Source of the DNA: Chara braunii | Taxonomy: Eukaryota > Streptophyta > Charophyceae > Charales > Characeae | Assembly (NCBI GenBank): GCA_003427395.1 | Contig: BFEA01000175.1 | Coordinates: 1,036,431-1,059,134, forward strand | Direction: 5' to 3' | DNA length: 22,704 nt | In this document: piece after piece, positions 17,863 through 22,704 of the stretch | Layout: the number at the start of each line of letters is the position of its first letter | Position numbering within the stretch: position 1 is the stretch's first letter | The notes under the pieces: model-generated | Database searches by the model: none | Seen by the model: only the letters and a program-made list of their open reading frames with translations | Told to the model about the DNA's origin: nothing | Program-made: the position numbers and the translations under genes

Positions 17863-20787
17863 TCAGCGATTCACTTGCCTGACGTTGATCTGCGCTTCAC
17901 TCAGCTGATTGCCTATCTTCTCCACCAATCTGGACATCGTTGGCCTGGATTGATCGTTCTTCCGAACGCACTCGCTCCCCAAAAGAAGCGTTTCGGTAAC
18001 CAAACGGCTGAGTCGGAATACCGCCGCCTGATCACGCAGGCAAGGCTCCAGAATTTGGTACGCCATCCCATCACCGACGACACGTAATTCTTCAAGAAAT
18101 GGCTCAGCCCAGTCCACTAGCGTCTCCCATCCCACTCCAGAGGATGCCTTCGACACCGCCTTCCGGCCCGTCAGGAGTTCCAGCAGGATAACCCCAAAGG
18201 CGTACACGTCGTTCTTCTCCGAGAGAATCCCTCCGATCATGTACTCCGGGGACATGTACCCGAACGTCCCCGCCATGTGCAAGGTCCTGACCACCGAATC
18301 ACGCTCCGTGCCGAACACTTTCTCGTCCATAGTCGCCAGGCCGAAGTCCGCCACCACGACGTGCAGCCTCTCCCCGGAGCCATCGCCAAGCAGCACGTTG
18401 CTGCTCTTTATGTCCCGATGGATGACTGGCGGGTCGGCGCCGTCGTGAAGGTAGGCGATGCCCTTGGCGATCTGCAAGGCGATGCACATCCGCTCCACGA
18501 GCGTCAGCGGCGGTATCGAAGCATTCCCCGGCACGGCCTTCTCTCGCTCGTGCAGACGAGCGAACAAGCTCCCCCCTGGAAAGTAGGGGTAGACTAAGAT
18601 GGACCGATCGCCCTCGTGGCAGAATCCGACGAGTCGGATGAGGTTGCCATGATGGACTCTGCTCAGCGTGTTGACTTCCGCAAGAAACATGCTCCTTTTC
18701 CCCTCTGTCAGATCGCCGGTCATCACCTTGATGGCCAACGNCTTCCCGTCATCCATCGAACCCCAGTAGACATTACCAAACGCCCCACCGGGTCCGATAC
18801 GGTAGCTCTCGCTGAAGTTCTCAGTGCAATGGGACAGAGCTGCAAGTGAGAACTGCCTCACCTGCACGGGATGAAGCCCCTCCTCTCTCTGTCGTCGCCC
18901 CCGCTCATCGTTCCCCGACCACGAACCAGTCGTTGGAATCGTGTGCCCGCTGGGGTTCGTCCTCAAGTCGCTCGTCAGCTGAGCCTCTTTAAGACCACCG
19001 AGCCGTCTCTTTCGGTGTAATATGAGGAAGCCTGCGCAACCGGCCACGCCAAGGACTGCGAGAATAGAGAGCGGGAGAGAAACCATGAAAGCTAGATTGC
19101 GAGCTCCCCCTGGCTTCGTTGGAGCTACGGAAGTCTCAATAGGAGTCCGGGAAGCGGGAGTGGGAGAGGAGTCAGAAGTGGGAAAGGTCGAGGCAGGCGG
19201 GAGCGGGGCGCTCGGGGCATTAGACGACGAAGAAGGCGGCGAGATCCCTTCTAGCGACGGCGGCGCAGAGCCACAAGGGTGCAGCAGAGAGGCATTGAGT
19301 TTCAGCTCAGTCACCGAGCCAGATCTCGACCCGACGTACAGGTAGTAGTCGCTGCCCGACTGAACCAGCCGGACGATCCAAATGTTTGGGTACGAATCCA
19401 TGGTCACCACCGTGCGAGCCGTGGAGCAGGGCGAGTCGAGCTGCAGCCAGCGAAGCAAGCCGTAGAAGACGTCCACAACGAAGATGTTGCAACCGTCGGG
19501 AGTCATGGCCATGTTTGTCAAGTTGTTGAAGGAGCAGTTGAGACCATCCCCATCGAGCAGTCCTCTCGAGCCCGAGCCCGCGATGAGCACGGGCTCCGCA
19601 GTTCCAGAGGTACGAGGATCGATTCCCCAGACACGAAGTTTCTGCGAGTCTATGAAATAAAGGCAGCGCTCGTCTGAGGACACCGTCTCTTGGAAGATCA
19701 AGACTTCCTTGATATCGGGATTCCCCTGTGGAGGGAATCTCCTTACCTCAGTCCATTCCGCGCCCTCCGTCGGCATTCCTGTCCCTTCCTGCACAGGAAC
19801 GGTTATGATGGAAGCGGTTGTCGTTCCTTGAGCTGCGTACAGACGCGTCTTGTTCCGATTGAACGTCAGAGTGGTCACGTAGCTTGCGGTGAGGGAAGTA
19901 GATATTCTACTCCCATTTTGTGTGGACAAGGCGAAAATCTTCGAGTACACTTCCTCCTTCAAAGTGGGGTTGGCTAGGAGGATTAGGCTGTCGCCCAATC
20001 GCGTGATACCCATCGCGCACACGTCGGCCATCGACACGGTGTCGTTTGGCCCAACGAACTGGATGAACGGTGTGCTGACAGCGGAACCGCTGACTGAGGC
20101 GAAAGGCCACCAGTAGCTGAGTAACTCCCCCTGAGGAGCATACCCGCTAGTCGCTTGAGCGAGATCCGATTTCCAGAAGGACATGCGCTGATGAGAGAGC
20201 TGGTTCTCGACGAAGCAGACCTCCCACAGATAGACGTACAACGATTCAGAAGTGCTTTGTGGATCAACCGCCAACTCAGAGACAAAAGGGAGGCACCCTG
20301 ATTGGAGGAACGGAGGGAGGGTAGGGCGAAACCAAACCAGTCTGCTTGACGGAAACAAGGTTTTGTTGCGCGGAATCATTCCAGCCGGCGGCGGAGCCGC
20401 CTCTGACTCTGCGGAGTCGGACGGGGCCGCCGCAGACGAAGGCGGAGCAGACGCGGAAGCCTCCGCAGGCGAAGACGGAGCAGCCGACGAAGCCTGCGCA
20501 GGCCAAGATGATGCAGCCGCCGAATCCGCCGCAGGCTTAGGCGGAGAAGCCGACGAAGTTGCGGACCCCGATGATGGAGATGCCGACTTAGCCACAGTCT
20601 CGACCAACACATGCGATCTGGATGGCGATGAGAGGAGGCCGCGTCCAGGCTCCACCTCAGCAGCTTGAGTAATAAAAGGAGGAGGAGGAGGTATCGCGTC
20701 ATGGACCAAATTTCCCTCGGTGTTGACCGCGTGAACACCGGGACTCGTCCCCGTCAGCAGCAGAAATAGGACGACAAAAGATCCCAT
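17863..20787 (-). CDS. NHL-repeat receptor-like protein kinase (single exon)
   Basis: Plasma-membrane receptor kinase; residues are numbered from the upstream ATG at 20889. I prefer Met35 (ATG 20785-20787) because MGSFVVLFLLLTGTSPGVHA is a clean signal peptide cleaved near Ala54; starting at Met1 adds 34 residues before it. Order: Ala/Ser/Pro-rich stalk (about 100-170, arabinogalactan-like); beta-propeller-like ectodomain with a clear NHL repeat (about 434-474, IAGSGSRGLLDGDG...TPDGCNIFVVD) and several N-glycosylation sequons; Pro/Ser-rich juxtamembrane (about 541-595); membrane span (about 598-624) followed by HRKRR; kinase domain (about 690-1000). Catalytic residues are present: Lys721 (AIK), Glu738, HRDIKSSN with Asp826, DFG Asp848, GTFGYMSPEYM; His-Arg-Asp makes it an RD kinase. 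The glycine loop (GPGGAFGNV, 699-707) has one extra residue. One ambiguous base (18741) leaves residue 717 as Thr, Pro, Ala or Ser. Ligand unknown. Confidence 0.92.
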   Translation of the reverse strand: MGSFVVLFLLLTGTSPGVHAVNTEGNLVHDAIPPPPPFITQAAEVEPGRGLLSSPSRSHVLVETVAKSASPSSGSATSSASPPKPAADSAAASSWPAQASSAAPSSPAEASASAPPSSAAAPSDSAESEAAPPPAGMIPRNKTLFPSSRLVWFRPTLPPFLQSGCLPFVSELAVDPQSTSESLYVYLWEVCFVENQLSHQRMSFWKSDLAQATSGYAPQGELLSYWWPFASVSGSAVSTPFIQFVGPNDTVSMADVCAMGITRLGDSLILLANPTLKEEVYSKIFALSTQNGSRISTSLTASYVTTLTFNRNKTRLYAAQGTTTASIITVPVQEGTGMPTEGAEWTEVRRFPPQGNPDIKEVLIFQETVSSDERCLYFIDSQKLRVWGIDPRTSGTAEPVLIAGSGSRGLLDGDGLNCSFNNLTNMAMTPDGCNIFVVDVFYGLLRWLQLDSPCSTARTVVTMDSYPNIWIVRLVQSGSDYYLYVGSRSGSVTELKLNASLLHPCGSAPPSLEGISPPSSSSNAPSAPLPPASTFPTSDSSPTPASRTPIETSVAPTKPGGARNLAFMVSLPLSILAVLGVAGCAGFLILHRKRRLGGLKEAQLTSDLRTNPSGHTIPTTGSWSGNDERGRRQREEGLHPVQVRQFSLAALSHCTENFSESYRIGPGGAFGNVYWGSMDDGKXLAIKVMTGDLTEGKRSMFLAEVNTLSRVHHGNLIRLVGFCHEGDRSILVYPYFPGGSLFARLHEREKAVPGNASIPPLTLVERMCIALQIAKGIAYLHDGADPPVIHRDIKSSNVLLGDGSGERLHVVVADFGLATMDEKVFGTERDSVVRTLHMAGTFGYMSPEYMIGGILSEKNDVYAFGVILLELLTGRKAVSKASSGVGWETLVDWAEPFLEELRVVGDGMAYQILEPCLRDQAAVFRLSRLVTETLLLGSECVRKNDQSRPTMSRLVEKIGNQLSEAQINVRQVNR
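18741..18741. other. Ambiguous base inside the kinase gene
   Basis: The n is the first base of codon 717 (NCG), four residues before the catalytic lysine. It does not break the frame; any base gives Ser, Pro, Thr or Ala. Confidence 0.9.
20386..20590. repeat. Degenerate short tandem repeats coding for the Ala/Ser/Pro stalk
   Basis: GCAGCCGACGAAGCC-like words of about 15-24 bases recur through this segment. They encode the Ala/Ser/Pro-rich stalk of the receptor kinase on the minus strand. Opposite-strand open frames across it are shadows caused by the repeat. Confidence 0.65.
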
Positions 20788-20891
20788 GGCTCCAATACGC
20801 TGACAGCCAACCAGTCGATTGAATGAACACATGAGCTGGAGGAGGCAGGACACATCATGAACCTGCCCTGATTGCGTGCGAACGTCCATCG

Positions 20892-20894
<3 letters not shown>

Positions 20895-20976
<82 letters not shown>
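20895..20976. repeat. (CT)n tract (GA on the kinase coding strand) in the likely 5' leader
   Basis: An uninterrupted 82-base CT dinucleotide repeat ends six bases upstream of the outer ATG (20889). On the coding strand it is (GA)41. GA/CT tracts in plant 5' leaders can bind GAGA-binding (BBR/BPC) proteins; whether this one does is inference. Its length makes it a probable polymorphic site. Confidence 0.9.
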
Positions 20977-20978
<2 letters not shown>

Positions 20979-20981
20979 TTG

Positions 20982-20996
20982 TATATTTAAATATAC
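20982..20996 (-). promoter_or_regulatory. TATA-like element of the kinase gene
   Basis: TATATTTAAATATAC on the minus strand lies directly upstream of the GA tract. A start site about 25-35 bases downstream would fall inside the tract, giving a GA-rich leader. This rests on position and composition only. Confidence 0.35.
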
Positions 20997-21057
20997 CCGC
21001 ACACGCAATCTAACAGATGATAAATATATAGCACACACCAAAACAAGCACAAAAACA

Positions 21058-21117
21058 AGGCACTGGAAACTAGGTCCCGTGGTCCCAGGCACTGGAAACA
21101 TAGCTCCCGCGGTCCCT
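21058..21117. repeat. Two tandem copies of a 29-30-bp unit
   Basis: GGCACTGGAAAC, then GGTCCCGTGGTCCC or GCTCCCGCGGTCCC, occurs twice in succession upstream of the kinase gene. Confidence 0.7.
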
Positions 21118-21640
21118 ATCTACCATCCTCTGCTATACCACAGCCTAGGGAACGGGCTTGGAAGAATAGGCAGGGGAATAAGACCCTGTTGAGCTCGACT
21201 CTGTAGTTCAACCCCGTGAAATGACTTGAGAGGCGTAGAAATTAAGGGGGGAAAAAACCGAAAAGAAAAAAGACGAGAAGAAACAACTTGAATGAAAAAA
21301 AAGATGCAAAAATAAATAAATAAAACTAGTTCTCACTATTAATTTACTTGCAGGAAGCAACGCTTTCACCACAAAGGTTGCCTTTCCCCCCCTACGCCCC
21401 GCGCCCCCCCCCCCTCCCAAAAAGAAAAAAACGAAAACTAAAACGACTACCGTTCACCTCGACCACGCCGGAAAGCGACGACTCGGACTCGGAGAAGGAG
21501 AGAGGAAAAAAAACAAAAACAAACAAAACACTCACTTCTGTCTGGCAGATTGGAAAACTAGAGAACGAAAAAAATTAGGTGTAATATTTTCCCTCCAGCT
21601 GCTCTCTCTACATCCACGCCGCGGACGATTAAGATGGTTC
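21118..21640. other. No recognisable gene; A-rich and C-rich runs
   Basis: Upstream intergenic DNA of the kinase gene with homopolymer runs. No domain is found in the short frames (for example 21348-21578). Confidence 0.4.
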
Positions 21641-21645
21641 ACGCC

Positions 21646-21709
21646 ATTAAGATGGCCCCTGCGCAAGGATGACACGCATAAAATTGATAGAGAAATGGTC
21701 CAAATCTTT
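21646..21709 (+). pseudogene. Truncated U6 snRNA-derived sequence
   Basis: ATGGCCCCTGCGCAAGGATGACACGCATAAA (21652-21682 in part) and AGAAATGGTCCAAATCTTT (21691-21709) match the 3' two thirds of spliceosomal U6 snRNA, including the near-universal GCGCAAGGATGACACGCA block and the 3' terminal GAAATGGTCCAAA. The 5' part (5' hairpin and ACAGAGA splice-site-binding box) is missing; instead the word ATTAAGATGG is duplicated upstream (21628 and 21646). Four extra bases lie between GCATAAA and GAGAAATGG. The 3' side is followed by A-rich sequence (21721-21765). A retroposed, 5'-truncated copy is more likely than a working gene. Confidence 0.8.
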
Positions 21710-22198
21710 AGGTCCGAAACCAAGAAAAAAAAAAAAACAAAAACAAAACAAAAAAAAAAAAAAACCCTTAGACCAAGGGCCAGGTCCCACTTGATCTGAT
21801 CCTTCAGTTCCGCCCGTTGATCTTCATAATCTACGGTCAGAAATTTGAGAATTCGTGTATTAAGTGGGACTCGGCCCCAAGACCAAAAGAGCATAGACGG
21901 CCGGCTTTTTCTGACGTTTTTCACATCTCTCTCGCTAGTGCAAACCGAAATTACTGCATTCATTAATAAAGATTGCTCCTTTTCCAAAACGAAAAGAAAA
22001 GAAAAAAAAGATAAACGCATTCAGAGCATGCTCCCATTAGCAGTCGGATAGGAGTGTGGCCGATCCAGTGTGACACTGAGTGGCAGCGGCCTGGCATGTT
22101 CATTACGAATTTCTGGGGTGAGAAAACAGGAGAAAGGCAAAAAAAAACAAAAAAAAACAGAGACCTCCCACCTGAAATCACGGCAGAGTGCTTCCCAG
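21710..22198. other. No recognisable gene; A-rich runs
   Basis: Contains long A-rich runs (21724-21765; 22139-22158). The 162-residue minus-strand frame at 21532-22020 spans the U6 fragment and poly-Phe and is not credible. Confidence 0.45.
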
Positions 22199-22224
22199 CC
22201 ATCAGATCAAAAATGATCTGATGG
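22199..22224. repeat. Perfect 10-bp hairpin
   Basis: CCATCAGATC, a six-base loop AAAAAT, and GATCTGATGG form an exact stem-loop. It is not followed by a T run, so nothing marks it as a polymerase III terminator. Its function is unknown. Confidence 0.75.
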
Positions 22225-22704
22225 TGGTGGTTGCAACAACAGTGAACAAAGTAACTGCCACATTTTCTGGAATAAACTCAACTTCTGTCAGCAGTGATCC
22301 TGACGCCTTCCATATACTCCGTGATTGAAGGAGGGCTCCACCCAATGAGATAATTGCACAACAGCAAGCAAAATACCGACAATCTTCTATCCCGTGGGCC
22401 TATGGCCGACCGCACTCTCTTTTGGGGTTTGGCCATACCCCCAACGAATTGAAAAGATTTTGGCGGCAAGCTTCCTTTGCACCTGCAAGCCCAGTGTTAA
22501 GGAGAGGAGGAGGGGAACTAAGATCTCCTTCCTTTTTGAAGTAATACATGTAAATTACTGACCGTGGGATCACGAGTACTGCACGGCAGTCGTCGGACAA
22601 ACGTAAATGAAGGGCAATTTCTTGGGGGAGAAAAAGAAAATAGAGGGCAATGAAGCATTAGGAAAAGCGAGAAAAAAAAAAAAAAAAAAAAAGAAACAGG
22701 CGCC
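22225..22704. other. No recognisable gene; terminal poly-A run
   Basis: Moderate-GC sequence with no recognised motif. It ends in an A run at about 22672-22691. Confidence 0.4.

Noticed and set aside
20252-20668. 138-residue plus-strand Ala/Asp/Glu-rich open frame
   Set aside because: It is the antisense shadow of the repeat-coded stalk of the kinase gene.
21532-22020. 162-residue minus-strand open frame
   Set aside because: It spans the U6 fragment in antisense and a poly-Phe stretch from an A run; no domain.

Overview
This window looks like nuclear DNA of a streptophyte, most likely a charophyte green alga (a Chara-type genome is my best guess) or another early-diverging plant. Three things point that way. 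There is an interstitial block of Arabidopsis-type telomere repeat (TTTAGGG). There is a single-exon receptor-like kinase of plant RLK type. The flanks are AT-rich, full of microsatellites, homopolymers and decayed transposable elements, and contain a 320-base assembly gap. The species assignment is inference.

Only one protein gene looks intact. It lies on the minus strand at 17863-20787 (open frame to 20889) and encodes a receptor-like kinase of about 1000 residues: signal peptide, Ala/Ser/Pro-rich stalk, a beta-propeller-like ectodomain with a clear NHL repeat, a Pro/Ser-rich juxtamembrane part, one membrane span and an apparently active RD kinase. An 82-base (CT)n tract (GA on the coding strand) and a TATA-like element lie just upstream. 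Downstream of its stop codon, partial copies of the gene's own C-terminal tail, stop codon and 3' flank are repeated head to tail. One unit is interrupted by degenerate telomere repeats (17279-17339).

Region 1-6.3 kb holds simple repeats, a decayed Ty3/gypsy-like integrase fragment (about 1859-2340), a cluster of about 30-bp imperfect palindromes (3321-3650), a GA microsatellite and a TG/CA-armed foldback (5953-6191). Region 6.9-8.6 kb is a broken Penelope-like retroelement: a reverse transcriptase pseudogene in several frames, followed about 0.4 kb downstream by a well-formed minimal type I hammerhead ribozyme (8536-8583). The ribozyme was found by eye and is the strongest non-coding signal here. 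Region 9.8-10.2 kb has a tRNA-like (SINE head) sequence apparently split by an AT-rich insertion.

Region 11.0-12.6 kb is a cluster of short non-autonomous elements that share an AT-rich body but carry different GC-rich, hairpin-forming ends; a related copy lies at 15.2 kb. Region 12.9-14.0 kb is a large inverted-repeat element with internally repeated arms and a CA/purine-rich centre. Region 14.0-16.9 kb has no gene I can recognise. Beyond the kinase promoter, 21.0-22.7 kb holds a truncated U6 snRNA-derived sequence (about 21646-21709), a perfect 10-bp hairpin and homopolymer runs.

The genes do not form a pathway. The window is one signalling gene in a sea of mobile-element debris.
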